This document shows positions 1-8,742 of a stretch of 64,000 bases of DNA, piece by piece (the stretch's first letter is position 1; each line of letters begins with the position of its first letter). Made by a program: the position numbers and the translations under genes. This DNA is from Acinetobacter proteolyticus. GTDB taxonomy: Bacteria; Pseudomonadota; Gammaproteobacteria; Pseudomonadales; Moraxellaceae. The notes under the pieces are model-generated. The model made no database searches. It worked only from the letters and a program-made list of their open reading frames with translations, and was not told the origin of the DNA. Location of the stretch: positions 1,268,935 through 1,332,934 of the forward strand of contig NZ_KB849179.1 in the NCBI RefSeq assembly GCF_000367945.1, read 5' to 3'.

Positions 1-866
1 GGGTCGAGCTTGCGGAAAGTATGAATGATGAGTTTCTGGGTATGGATACTCACCCCATGCGCCGTGGCAGTTATAGCCTACTAGCAAAACTAGCTTTCAA
101 TGCCGAAACTCTTGAGCAAGCCATCCACGAGATTTTAAAATTTTTAAGTCTGGTGCTGGATGATATTCGGGGTGAATTGGTACAACGTGGCGCCAAAGCC
201 TATCTGATCTTGCATGATCGTGAGCACCCGAAACGGATGTTTACTTATTCTACCTATTTAATGTTGGTGCATAGTTTGATGTGTTGGTTGAGTGATCAGC
301 GCATTGGCTTTCATAAAATGAGTTTTAGATGCCACCCTCCTGTGGAAATACAAGATTATCGGGTGCGTTTTTGCGAGAACATTCAATTTAATGCCGAGCA
401 AAACCAAATCGAGTTTGACGCGCATTATCTCAAGCATAAAATCAAAAAAGATAAACAAGCACTCAAAGATTTTCTAAGGCACACGCCTTATAACCTGATT
501 GTACGTTTTAAGAATGAGAACTCGTTAAGCTTGCAGATCCGCCGTCAATTGCTGTTACAGCCACCATCACAATGGGATGAACTGAAAGAGATTGCCCAGC
601 AATTGAATATGTCGACTGCCACTATTCAACGTCGCCTAAAACAAGAAGGTGTCAGTTACCAGCAGCTTAAAAATGATATTCGATGTGATATCGCGATTGA
701 ACGGCTGAGTAAAAGCAATGATTCAATTCAGAACATCAGTGATGATTTACATTTCCATGACCCCAGTGCTTTCCATCGCGCCTTCAAAAAATGGACAGGA
801 GTCAGTCCAGGCAGCTATAGGAAGTCTTCACCCAATAAAAAGAAACGTTTGGGTCATTTAGAATAA
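1..866 (+). CDS. AraC-family transcriptional regulator (5' truncated by window edge)
   Basis: A DNA-binding regulator of the AraC/XylS class. The reading frame is open to the first base of the window, so the ATG at 21 is probably internal and the N-terminus lies outside. The visible N-terminal part resembles the arabinose-binding-like domain of AraC regulators that run about 330 residues. The C-terminal ~90 residues hold the two helix-turn-helix motifs, with TIQRRLKQEGVSYQQLK in the first and the typical FHRAFKKWTGVSPGSYR in the second. The PaiB-like gene follows after 15 nt and may be co-transcribed. The ligand cannot be inferred. Confidence 0.85.
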   Translation, partial: VELAESMNDEFLGMDTHPMRRGSYSLLAKLAFNAETLEQAIHEILKFLSLVLDDIRGELVQRGAKAYLILHDREHPKRMFTYSTYLMLVHSLMCWLSDQRIGFHKMSFRCHPPVEIQDYRVRFCENIQFNAEQNQIEFDAHYLKHKIKKDKQALKDFLRHTPYNLIVRFKNENSLSLQIRRQLLLQPPSQWDELKEIAQQLNMSTATIQRRLKQEGVSYQQLKNDIRCDIAIERLSKSNDSIQNISDDLHFHDPSAFHRAFKKWTGVSPGSYRKSSPNKKKRLGHLE

Positions 867-881
867 TCGAAGGAGTAGACA

Positions 882-1514
882 ATGTATTTGCCTGAAATAT
901 TTGAAGAAACAGATCTTGAAAAATTATACCAACTGATTCAGGACTACCCTTTTGCCACGCTGATAAGTCATAGTGCGGAAGGCTTGGAAGCCAATCATTT
1001 GCCCTTTCATTTATTGCGTGATGAGCACAGCCAAACAGCAGCACTGATTGCACATATTGCCAAGAATAATCCACTACACACTCAAATTGAAAATGGTGCA
1101 GCGGTCTTGATTATTTTTCAGGGTGAGCAAGCTTATATCTCACCGAACTGGTACCCAAGCAAGCAACAACACCATCGACATGTACCCACATGGAACTATC
1201 AAGTCGTCCATGTCAAAGGAAGCATCAATTTCCTGCATGACGAAAAATCTTTACGCGGTATCTTGGCCAGACTGACACGTACTCATGAAGCCAAACAAAC
1301 AACGCCTTGGAAAATGTCAGATGCACCCAGCGAATATATTGCTCAGGAACTGCAAGGCATTGTCGGGATCGAAATTCCGATTTCACAAATCACAGGTAAA
1401 TTTAAACTCAGCCAAAATCGGGAAAAGCCAGATGCTTTAGGCGTGGTAGACGGGCTACAACAACAAGGTGAAAGCCGTTTAGCCAATGCAGTACAGCAAT
1501 ATATCGAGGATTAA
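882..1514 (+). CDS. PaiB-like FMN-binding negative transcriptional regulator
   Basis: A 210-residue protein of the PaiB family, which has a flavin-reductase-like split barrel and binds FMN. The family was named for a Bacillus repressor of sporulation and protease genes, but most members are uncharacterised. Family hallmarks are the start MYLPEIFEE, the segment YISPNWYPSK followed by VPTWNY, and KFKLSQN near the C-terminus. The start is supported by AAGGAG about 8 nt upstream. Gene order suggests expression with the upstream AraC gene. A regulatory role in Acinetobacter is inferred from family naming only; it may be a flavoenzyme-like protein. Confidence 0.85.
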   Translation: MYLPEIFEETDLEKLYQLIQDYPFATLISHSAEGLEANHLPFHLLRDEHSQTAALIAHIAKNNPLHTQIENGAAVLIIFQGEQAYISPNWYPSKQQHHRHVPTWNYQVVHVKGSINFLHDEKSLRGILARLTRTHEAKQTTPWKMSDAPSEYIAQELQGIVGIEIPISQITGKFKLSQNREKPDALGVVDGLQQQGESRLANAVQQYIED

Positions 1515-1708
1515 GCTGAGGATATCACTATATTTTCAATAGCAGCCCAGCACAATAATCAACATTATTGGTGAATAAAAATAATGTTTTGAGACTGATT
1601 TGATTTTTATCTATTATCATGATTTCTAAATCAAAATAACTCAGTTGGGATGCTTTGTAATACATGTAAAGATCGCTCATAGTTCATTATACGGCGCTGA
1701 TTTAGCTC

Positions 1709-2683
1709 ATGTCTTTCCTTTCTAAATTACCTATCTCTAAAACTTTATTCGCTTTAGGCTTCTCTACGGTACTTATATCCTCCAGTTTTGCTGCCATTCC
1801 AAACACGCTTAAACTTGATTATGCCTACTATGCGCCAACCAGCTTAGTAGTGAAAGATCAAAAACTGCTAGAAAAAGCCCTTCCCAATACCGAAATTAAA
1901 TGGGTGTTTAGCCAAGGCAGTAATCGTTCTCTAGAGTATTTAAATAGCAATAGTATTGATTTCGCTTCAACGGCGGGTTTAGCAGCAGTACTTAGCCGTG
2001 CCAACGGCAGCCCAATCAAGACGGTCTATATTCAAAGCCAACCTGAGTGGACAGCACTAGTCATTCCAGCAAACTCTCCAATCAAAAACTTAAAAGACCT
2101 TAAAGGCAAAAAAATTGCTGCGACCAAAGGCACAGATCCTTTTCTGTTTACGCTACAGGCATTGGATACAGTCGGGCTGAATAAACGTGATGTTCAATTG
2201 GTTCATTTACAACACCCTGACGGCAAAACAGCATTAGAGCGTGGTCAAGTAGATGCATGGGCGGGACTAGACCCCTTAATGGCGTCTGCACAAATTCAAT
2301 CTGGTGCTAAATTGCTGTATCGCAATGTAGGATTCAATAGTTATAGCGTCTTGAGTGTCAAAGATGAATTTAGTAAACAAAGCCCTGAAGCCATTGAGGC
2401 GGTGATTAAAGCCTACGAACAAGCACGAAAATGGGCCAAAGCCAATCCAGATAAAGTTGCGGCATTATTGGCCCGCGAAGCTAAACTGCCTTTAGCTGTT
2501 GCTCGATTACAGTTGAGCCGTACTAACTTTGAGCAAAACATTCCTTCAGCTACACAAACCCAAGCCCTGAAAAGATCAGGAAAAATCCTGACGGAAGAAG
2601 ATCTAGTCAGAAAAGGCACCGATGTCAATCAAGTGGTTGATCAACTACTTGATCCACGTTTTGCTCAAAAAGTTGTGAAATAA
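1709..2683 (+). CDS. ABC transporter periplasmic substrate-binding protein, SsuA/sulfonate type
   Basis: A 324-residue secreted binding protein of the NMT1/SsuA-like family. It has an N-terminal signal peptide (about residues 1-29, cleavage near SSSFA-AIP) and the family segments LKDLKGKKIAATKG and ERGQVDAWAGLDP. The family captures aliphatic sulfonates, taurine or nitrate-like oxyanions; the exact ligand is unknown. The permease gene follows after 3 nt, but no ATP-binding subunit is adjacent, so the ATPase must be supplied from elsewhere. The 194-nt gap before it shows no clear regulatory element that I can support, and the ribosome binding site is weak. Confidence 0.85.
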   Translation: MSFLSKLPISKTLFALGFSTVLISSSFAAIPNTLKLDYAYYAPTSLVVKDQKLLEKALPNTEIKWVFSQGSNRSLEYLNSNSIDFASTAGLAAVLSRANGSPIKTVYIQSQPEWTALVIPANSPIKNLKDLKGKKIAATKGTDPFLFTLQALDTVGLNKRDVQLVHLQHPDGKTALERGQVDAWAGLDPLMASAQIQSGAKLLYRNVGFNSYSVLSVKDEFSKQSPEAIEAVIKAYEQARKWAKANPDKVAALLAREAKLPLAVARLQLSRTNFEQNIPSATQTQALKRSGKILTEEDLVRKGTDVNQVVDQLLDPRFAQKVVK

Positions 2684-2686
2684 CCC

Positions 2687-3532
2687 ATGCGCAATTCAAG
2701 TCACAAGGCTGGGCTAACAGATTTTTTAGCTCAGCAAAGCGCACAAACAACTAAAAAGCTTTTTAGCCCAAACTTCATTCGCTGGCTAAAAGCATTGCTA
2801 CTTCCTAGTCTGCTGTTAATACTCTGTGAATTTTTAGTTAGAAATGGCGATATCGAAGCGTATTTGCTCCCTGCGCCCAGTAGCTTGTGGCAATCTTTTT
2901 GGGATTTGGCTCAATCTGACTTACTGCAGCACATTTACATCAGTACTTGGCGGGTGCTCGTCGGTTTTGCACTCGGTAGTGGTTTAGCTTTAATTTTTGC
3001 GATTTGGGTCGGCTTAAGTAAAGAAGTGGAAGCCTATTTAGAACCCACTTTTTCCGCACTTAAATCCATTCCAAGCCTTGCATGGATTCCATTATTATTA
3101 CTTTGGTTAGGGATTGATGAATCCTCTAAAATTACGCTGATTGCGATAGGTGCATTTTTTCCGACCTATACCAATACGGTCGCTGCCATCCATAATGTAG
3201 ATCGAAAACTGATTGAGGTTGGAAAGGTCTATCGCCTCAATGCATTGCAACGGGTTATCTCCATTGTGTTGCCTGCCGCGTCTTCTGGAATTCTGACAGG
3301 TTTACGCAATAGCTTGAGCTTATCGTGGATGTTTATGATTGCAGCCGAACTAATTGCCGCAACCCAAGGAATTGGTTATTTATTGAGTGATGGACGAGAA
3401 ACTTCACGCCCAGATATTGTGATCATTGCCATTATTTTATTGGCTTTGCTTGGAAAAATATCCGACAGTTTGATGAAACTACTGGAAAATAGATTATTAC
3501 GTTGGCGCGATACCATCCACAAACAGACTTAA
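2687..3532 (+). CDS. ABC transporter permease, SsuC type
   Basis: A 281-residue inner-membrane permease of the BPD_transp_1 family, with about six hydrophobic segments. The EAA-like cytoplasmic loop that docks the ATPase is visible around VYRLNALQRVISIVLPAA. It pairs with the binding protein 3 nt upstream, suggesting sulfonate or similar import. The 3' end overlaps the convergent prmC gene by 4 bp, with no room for a terminator between them. No ATPase gene accompanies the pair, which is unusual for this transporter class. Substrate is not assignable. Confidence 0.85.
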   Translation: MRNSSHKAGLTDFLAQQSAQTTKKLFSPNFIRWLKALLLPSLLLILCEFLVRNGDIEAYLLPAPSSLWQSFWDLAQSDLLQHIYISTWRVLVGFALGSGLALIFAIWVGLSKEVEAYLEPTFSALKSIPSLAWIPLLLLWLGIDESSKITLIAIGAFFPTYTNTVAAIHNVDRKLIEVGKVYRLNALQRVISIVLPAASSGILTGLRNSLSLSWMFMIAAELIAATQGIGYLLSDGRETSRPDIVIIAIILLALLGKISDSLMKLLENRLLRWRDTIHKQT

Positions 3533-4344
3533 ACCCACTGTGCCAATGTTACTCGATCATTGCCACCATAATCCTTGATGGTTTGGATCTGTTCAAAACC
3601 TAATTGTTCAAAGATTTCACATACTGCTGGTCCTTGGTCATAACCATGTTCAAGCACAATCCAGCCATTCGGTTTAAGCCAGTCTTTACCTTGGGTGATG
3701 ATGATTTCAATATCTGCCATACCCTGCTTATCTGCAATCAAAGCACGCTCAGGTTCCGACTTGAGCTTTTGCATATGCACATCGTCAGGATCAATATATG
3801 GCGGATTCGATACAATCAGATCAAACAGTTGCTGTTCTAAAGCCTCAAACCAAGCACCACAAGCAAAATTGACCTGCATGAGACCATGGCGAACAGCATT
3901 ATCCTGAGCCACCGCTAAAGTCGGCGCATAGATATCAGTAGCTGTCACTTGCCATTGTGGACGCTCACTCGCCAGTGCCAAAGCAATTGCACCTGTTCCC
4001 GTACCTAGGTCAACAATATTGGCTTGTGAGCTTAATGGCAGTTTTAATACCGTTTCCACAAGGATTTCAGTATCGGGACGCGGCACTAAAGTGTCATGGG
4101 TGACTTTTAAATCGAGCGTCCAAAACGGTTGTGAACCTGTAACATAGGCCAAAGGTTCACCTTGTTCAATACGAGCCAGCCCATCTAAATAAGCTTGCTC
4201 TTGCATTTCAGTCAATTCTTGCTCAAGTCTTAATTTAAGTTCTAAGGCATTAATCCCCAAAATATGTTCGAGTAGCCATGCCGCCTCTTGACGTTCATAG
4301 CTATCAATTTCACCTTTGATCTCTAAGGCTTGAGCAATATTCAT
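3529..4344 (-). CDS. prmC: Peptide chain release factor N5-glutamine methyltransferase
   Basis: A 271-residue SAM-dependent methyltransferase that methylates the glutamine of the GGQ motif in release factors RF1 and RF2, raising termination efficiency. The SAM-binding motif VDLGTGTGAIAL lies near residues 110-122 and the catalytic motif SNPPYID about residue 180; the N-terminal helical domain recognises the factor. The start codon shares one base with the stop of prfA (TAATG), so translation is coupled and the enzyme is made with its substrate RF1. Length and gene order match the usual prfA-prmC pair. Confidence 0.95.
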   Translation of the reverse strand: MNIAQALEIKGEIDSYERQEAAWLLEHILGINALELKLRLEQELTEMQEQAYLDGLARIEQGEPLAYVTGSQPFWTLDLKVTHDTLVPRPDTEILVETVLKLPLSSQANIVDLGTGTGAIALALASERPQWQVTATDIYAPTLAVAQDNAVRHGLMQVNFACGAWFEALEQQLFDLIVSNPPYIDPDDVHMQKLKSEPERALIADKQGMADIEIIITQGKDWLKPNGWIVLEHGYDQGPAVCEIFEQLGFEQIQTIKDYGGNDRVTLAQWV

Positions 4345-5432
4345 TAGCCGCCATTTTCCTGTGCAAGCATCGCCAACTGATCCGCCTGATATTCACGATG
4401 CAAACTATCCAGCAATTCAGTTAAATCACCTTCCATAATCGCATCCAACTTATATAAGGTCAGGTTGATACGATGATCGGTCATACGACCTTGCGGGTAG
4501 TTATAAGTGCGGATACGCTCAGAACGGTCACCTGAACCGACCAAATCACGGCGCATTTCTGAGGTTGCTGCATCCGCTGCTGCACGTTTCGCATTTTCTA
4601 AACGTGAGACTAACAAAGCCATCGCTTTGGCTTTGTTCTTATGTTGTGAACGCTCTTCCTGACATTCCACCACCACACCCGATGGGATATGGGTAATACG
4701 CACCGCTGAATCGGTTTTGTTAATGTGCTGACCACCCGCACCTGATGCACGGTAAGTATCAATACGCAAATCGGCAGGGTTGATTTCGACGGTGGTATCT
4801 ACATCGACTTCTGGCAGAATCGCAACGGTACAAGCCGAAGTATGCACACGGCCCTGTGATTCAGTCGCAGGAACACGTTGTACACGGTGCGCACCACTTT
4901 CAAACTTCAAGCGACCATAAACACCTTCACCATCAATACGGCAAATGATCTCTTTATAACCTCCATGCTCACCTTCATTTTCAGAAAGCACTTCAATACG
5001 CCAACCTTGTGTTTCAGCGTATTTACTATACATACGGAATAAATCACCTGAGAAGATCGCAGCTTCATCACCACCTGTACCCGCACGCACTTCAAGATAG
5101 GCAGCGTTGGCGTCATTTGGATCTTTCGGAATCATCAACACGTTTAACTGCTCTTCAAGCGCAACCAAAAGTGCTTTATTTTCTTTGATTTCTTCCTCGG
5201 CCATGTCTTTGAAATCAGGATCTGACTTCATCATTTCAGCCGTTTCGATATCCTCTTCCGCTTGACGATATTTGCTCCAAACCTCGGTGATTTCAGTTAA
5301 ATCATTATGTTCACGGGACAGTTTACGAAAACGTTTATTGTCCGAAATTACTTCTACATCAGCGAGTAATGCAGTCAGCTCTTCGTGACGATCACAAAGT
5401 TGATCGAGTCTTAAACGGAGTGATGCTTTCAT
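4344..5432 (-). CDS. prfA: Peptide chain release factor 1 (RF1)
   Basis: A 362-residue release factor that reads UAA and UAG and triggers hydrolysis of the peptidyl-tRNA ester. The RF1-specific tripeptide anticodon PAT is in [10 protein letters not shown], and the universal [15 protein letters not shown] motif carries the catalytic GGQ. The C-terminus [15 protein letters not shown] is typical. Length is normal for the family. Coupled to prmC through a TAATG overlap. The divergent small gene at 5463 begins 30 bp upstream. Confidence 0.97.
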   Translation of the reverse strand: MKASLRLRLDQLCDRHEELTALLADVEVISDNKRFRKLSREHNDLTEITEVWSKYRQAEEDIETAEMMKSDPDFKDMAEEEIKENKALLVALEEQLNVLMIPKDPNDANAAYLEVRAGTGGDEAAIFSGDLFRMYSKYAETQGWRIEVLSENEGEHGGYKEIICRIDGEGVYGRLKFESGAHRVQRVPATESQGRVHTSACTVAILPEVDVDTTVEINPADLRIDTYRASGAGGQHINKTDSAVRITHIPSGVVVECQEERSQHKNKAKAMALLVSRLENAKRAAADAATSEMRRDLVGSGDRSERIRTYNYPQGRMTDHRINLTLYKLDAIMEGDLTELLDSLHREYQADQLAMLAQENGG

Positions 5433-5462
5433 GGGCGGAATATCTCAAAATCTAAAGACTCA

Positions 5463-5654
5463 GTGCCAATGAAGCACGAGCAAAATCAAAAAATTGCGCA
5501 TAGTTTACAGACTCTACTGCTTAAAAGACATAGAGAATCAGGGGAACTTACTATTCCTCACCCATTTCATCACAAATTGTTCAGTTTTAGTTTTCAGTGC
5601 TTGTTCTCTGATCAAGGCTTATATATAAATAATGAAGGACAAATAGAAAGATAA
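5463..5654 (+). CDS. Small hypothetical protein (63 codons or 61 from the internal ATG)
   Basis: A short open frame divergent from prfA that ends 16 nt before the YiaA-like gene. The first codon is GTG; an ATG two codons later (5469) is the more natural start. The product is basic and histidine-rich near the middle (IPHPFHHKLFSF). No Shine-Dalgarno is evident and I recognise no family. It fills the gap and could form a short operon with the next gene, but could also be non-coding leader sequence. Confidence 0.35.
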   Translation: MPMKHEQNQKIAHSLQTLLLKRHRESGELTIPHPFHHKLFSFSFQCLFSDQGLYINNEGQIER

Positions 5655-5670
5655 AACAACAGGATAATCT

Positions 5671-6138
5671 ATGAATAATTTTATAAACCGCCCCACCTCG
5701 GCCTTTATTGCTGCAAGCTGGGTGGCCTTACTCGCAGGTGGCGTTGGCTTTATGATTGGTCTATGGAATGCCAATATGCCCTTGCATGAAAAAGGCTATT
5801 ATCTTGTGATCTTGCTTTACGGACTTTTTTCCGCGGCTTCTTTACAGAAAACTGTTCGTGACCAACTTGAAGAAATTCCCGTTACGGCGATTTACTATGG
5901 ACTATGTTGGGCTTCGATGGCGGTCTGTATTGGTCTATTATTGGTGAGCTTATGGAATGCAGATCTGACCATGAGTGAAAAAGGCTTTTACATCATGTCC
6001 TTCTTATTAAGTCTGTTTGGCGTAGTCGCAACGCAAAAGAATATCCGTGACTTAAACTATCTACGTTTACAAACCGAACTAAATCCGCGACAGCTCAGAA
6101 TTGAAGAACAAAACAACAAAGACGATCAATTAGATTAA
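5671..6138 (+). CDS. YiaA/YiaB-type inner membrane protein
   Basis: A 155-residue membrane protein with two repeats of the YiaA/YiaB domain, each a pair of transmembrane helices. The repeats are recognisable from the parallel segments LWNANMPLHEKGYY and LWNADLTMSEKGFY. Function is unknown in all species; E. coli yiaA and yiaB are stress-associated envelope genes. The start follows an AGGA ribosome binding site. A rho-independent terminator follows directly. Confidence 0.85.
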   Translation: MNNFINRPTSAFIAASWVALLAGGVGFMIGLWNANMPLHEKGYYLVILLYGLFSAASLQKTVRDQLEEIPVTAIYYGLCWASMAVCIGLLLVSLWNADLTMSEKGFYIMSFLLSLFGVVATQKNIRDLNYLRLQTELNPRQLRIEEQNNKDDQLD

Positions 6139-6147
6139 TTAAAAAAT

Positions 6148-6180
6148 GAATGGAACCTTAAAATACGGTTTCATTCTTTT
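6148..6180 (+). terminator. Rho-independent terminator after the YiaA-like gene
   Basis: Ten-pair stem GAATGGAACC / GGTTTCATTC (one G-T pair) with a 9-nt loop, followed by TTTT. Confidence 0.7.
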
Positions 6181-6374
6181 GTGCAACTATTGGCTATCTA
6201 ATTGTTTAATTGAACTTTACTCACATTCTTCTCTTTTTTTAGAAACAAAACACTACAATCCAGACACCAAAGAGTAATAATTCAGAAAAGGTTCTCCATA
6301 CTTTCATACTCAAACTTTGTTACATTTGCAGCCATGAAAAAGAGGTCCGCTTGGTTTCGGACACGGAGTCAAAA

Positions 6375-6803
6375 ATGAAATTAAATGCTTGGTTATGTGC
6401 TGCTATTTTTGCAAGCTCATCATTGGTTACTGCTGCTCATGCTGATAATGCAACCCGTGTTGCTGCAACGTCTGCGCTGGGTAGTGTGGTCGGTACTGCG
6501 GTAGGTAAAGAAATCGGTGGTAATAACGGTGCAATGATTGGCTCTGCACTTGGTGGTGCTGGTGGTGCAGCGGCTGCAAGTAGCAAACGTACCCGTACAG
6601 AAGCTGCTATTGGTGGTGGTTTAGGTGGTGTTGGTGGTTATACTGTCGGCAAAAACCTAGGTGGCACTACAGGTGGTTATATTGGTGCTGCTGCGGGTGC
6701 GGCAGGTGGTGCTGCTCTAGGTCGTAAAGTCGGTCAAGACCGTGACTACGACAATTACCAATCTAAAAAACACAAGAAGAAAAGAAAGCATCGTCATCAC
6801 TAA
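6375..6803 (+). CDS. Glycine-zipper secreted or outer-membrane-associated protein
   Basis: A 142-residue exported protein with a signal peptide (MKLNAWLCAAIFASS... cleaved near AHA-DN). It is very rich in glycine and alanine, with repeated GxxxG patterns typical of glycine-zipper domains that insert in or pack against membranes. The basic tail ends KKHKKKRKHRHH. I chose the ATG at 6375, not the upstream TTG at 6351, because CGGAG lies just before it and the signal peptide then starts properly. The His/Lys tail could bind metals or polyanions, but that is speculation. Confidence 0.75.
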   Translation: MKLNAWLCAAIFASSSLVTAAHADNATRVAATSALGSVVGTAVGKEIGGNNGAMIGSALGGAGGAAAASSKRTRTEAAIGGGLGGVGGYTVGKNLGGTTGGYIGAAAGAAGGAALGRKVGQDRDYDNYQSKKHKKKRKHRHH

Positions 6804-6810
6804 TTCTAAA

Positions 6811-6832
6811 AAGCACCTTCGGGTGCTTTTTT
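6811..6832 (+). terminator. Rho-independent terminator with UUCG tetraloop
   Basis: Stem AAGCACC / GGTGCTT closed by TTCG, followed by a T tract; directly after the glycine-zipper gene. Confidence 0.9.
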
Positions 6833-6948
6833 ATGGTCTATATTTCCCCTAAACATCGATAAAATCCTGAGCAAAATGCTAGGTTGAATCCTTGTGCTGA
6901 ACTTTCTAAAATAATTCCTTATTTTTTATATGCCTTTTATGCTGCATC

Positions 6949-8316
6949 ATGAATACTGAATTACTCTCTCCTGCTGGTTCACTTAAAAATATGCGTTATG
7001 CCTTTGCTTATGGAGCCGATGCGGTCTATGCAGGCCAACCACGTTATAGCTTACGCGTGCGTAACAATGAATTTGACCATGACAATTTAAAAATCGGGAT
7101 TGATGAGGCACATGCCCTTGGCAAAAAATTTTATGTGGTGGTCAATATCCAGCCGCATAACAGCAAACTCAAAAACTTTATTCGAGACATTGAACCGATT
7201 ATTGCCATGCAACCCGATGCACTGATTATGTCAGATCCCGGTTTGATTATGTTAGTACGTGAACATTTCCCTGAGATGCAGATTCATCTGTCGGTACAGG
7301 CCAATGCGATCAATTGGGCCACAGTAAAATTCTGGAAAGACTATGGTCTAAGTCGCGTGATCTTGTCACGAGAACTTTCACTCGAAGAAATAGAAGAAAT
7401 TCAAACACAAGTCCCAGACATTGAACTGGAAGTGTTCGTACATGGTGCACTATGTATGGCATATTCAGGACGTTGCCTATTATCTGGCTATATGAATAAA
7501 CGTGATGCCAATCAAGGCGCCTGTACCAATGCCTGTCGTTGGGACTATAAAATCCACGCCGCACAAGAAGATACCAATGGGGATGTCATTCCTGTTCAGC
7601 AGGTCGCTACTCAACAGCAATGTAGCACACAGACATCGAACAACACTAATACGGCGCAAACTGTTTTGGTGCAGCGTAATAATGAAGACATGTTTGCCGC
7701 TGAAGAAGATGAGCATGGCACTTACTTCATGAACTCTAAAGACCTACGCGCAATACAGCATGTCGATCGTCTGACTCAAATAGGTGTTGCTTCTTTAAAA
7801 ATTGAGGGTCGTACCAAATCTTATTTTTATTGTGCCCGTACTGCACAGATTTACCGCAAAGCCATTGATGATGCGCTAGTAGGTAAAGAATTTGATCCTA
7901 GCTTGATGACACAACTTGAAGGATTGGCAAACCGTGGTTATACCGAAGGTTTCTTGCGACGCCATATCCATAGCGATTATCAAAATTATGCCGATGGTTC
8001 ATCACATTTTGACTATCAACAATTTTGCGGTGAAGTCATTGCACGTCATGGCAACTATATCCGCATTGAGGTTAAAAACCGCTTTGTGATTGGTGATTCA
8101 CTTGAGTTAATGACACCCAAAGGCAATATCAACTTCAAATTAGAACAAATGCGCGATCTTAAAGGCAATGCCATTGAAAGTGCCAAGGGTTCAGGACATA
8201 TCGTCGAAATACCATTCTCTTCTGAGATTAATATTGAATATGTACTCTTGATTCGCAATCTGCCACACGCCGCAACCGAGTTGCAATCTGCAGCGCTTGC
8301 CTATTCGGCAGATTAA
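6949..8316 (+). CDS. trhP: Peptidase U32 family tRNA hydroxylation protein TrhP (YegQ)
   Basis: A 455-residue U32-family protein matching E. coli YegQ/TrhP, which makes 5-hydroxyuridine at the wobble position of certain tRNAs using prephenate. Seen here: the N-terminal barrel start MNTELLSPAGSLKNM; the cysteine cluster region around GALCMAYSGRCLLS and ANQGACTNACRWDY, which probably holds an Fe-S cluster; and SLKIEGRTKS. A low-complexity Gln/Thr/Asn segment (about residues 217-242) is variable compared with E. coli. The protease name of the family is historical. The ferredoxin gene follows 1 nt after the stop. Confidence 0.92.
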   Translation: MNTELLSPAGSLKNMRYAFAYGADAVYAGQPRYSLRVRNNEFDHDNLKIGIDEAHALGKKFYVVVNIQPHNSKLKNFIRDIEPIIAMQPDALIMSDPGLIMLVREHFPEMQIHLSVQANAINWATVKFWKDYGLSRVILSRELSLEEIEEIQTQVPDIELEVFVHGALCMAYSGRCLLSGYMNKRDANQGACTNACRWDYKIHAAQEDTNGDVIPVQQVATQQQCSTQTSNNTNTAQTVLVQRNNEDMFAAEEDEHGTYFMNSKDLRAIQHVDRLTQIGVASLKIEGRTKSYFYCARTAQIYRKAIDDALVGKEFDPSLMTQLEGLANRGYTEGFLRRHIHSDYQNYADGSSHFDYQQFCGEVIARHGNYIRIEVKNRFVIGDSLELMTPKGNINFKLEQMRDLKGNAIESAKGSGHIVEIPFSSEINIEYVLLIRNLPHAATELQSAALAYSAD

Positions 8317-8317
8317 T

Positions 8318-8572
8318 ATGGCACTGTTAATTACCAACGCATGTATCAATTGTGATATGTGCTTGCCTGAATGCCCTAATCAAGCGATTAATGAAGGTGC
8401 AAAAGTCTATGAAATCGACCCAGAACGTTGCACTGAATGCGTCGGTTTCTACACAGCACCCACCTGCCTCGCTGTCTGTCCCATCGATTGTATTCAGCCT
8501 GACCCAGCGCGGGTGGAATCTCCTGATCAACTGCTGATAAAATTCAACAATCTTAATCTATTCAATCATTAA
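8318..8572 (+). CDS. yfhL: YfhL family 2x[4Fe-4S] ferredoxin
   Basis: An 84-residue ferredoxin close to E. coli YfhL. Two cluster-binding motifs are visible: CINCDMCLPEC near the start, and CTEC with the spaced CLAVCP downstream. The family insertion between the cysteines of the second cluster is present (VGFYTAPTC). The ATG at 8318 begins MALLITNACINC exactly as in YfhL; an upstream in-frame start would overlap trhP. Adjacent placement suggests it donates electrons to, or supports the Fe-S cluster of, TrhP; that partnership is inferred from context. Confidence 0.92.
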   Translation: MALLITNACINCDMCLPECPNQAINEGAKVYEIDPERCTECVGFYTAPTCLAVCPIDCIQPDPARVESPDQLLIKFNNLNLFNH

Positions 8573-8678
8573 GAACTCACTAAATGATAGGCTCAAGCAT
8601 CGCTATCAAATTACAAAGTGCCTATCTCCCTTTTCATTGACAGTATTTCATCCTGATTCTGCGATTCAGCATCCGCAC

Positions 8679-8727
8679 TGGCATCAAAATTGCTAATTAG
8701 TATTACGTTTTATTCAATTAGTATTAC
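8679..8727 (+). promoter_or_regulatory. Sigma-54-type promoter with paired GTATTAC operator
   Basis: TGGCAT-N5-TTGCT gives GG (8680-8681) and GC (8692-8693) separated by 10 nt, the sigma-54 -24/-12 spacing. Two GTATTAC sites at 8700-8706 and 8721-8727 lie 21 bp apart, just downstream of the -12 box and so over the expected start site near 8705. The same arrangement precedes the second oxygenase gene; related ones precede the NikR-like gene and the guanidine-I operon. The 8573-8678 stretch shows nothing else I can support. Confidence 0.7.
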
Positions 8728-8742
8728 TACGGGTGTGCGCCT

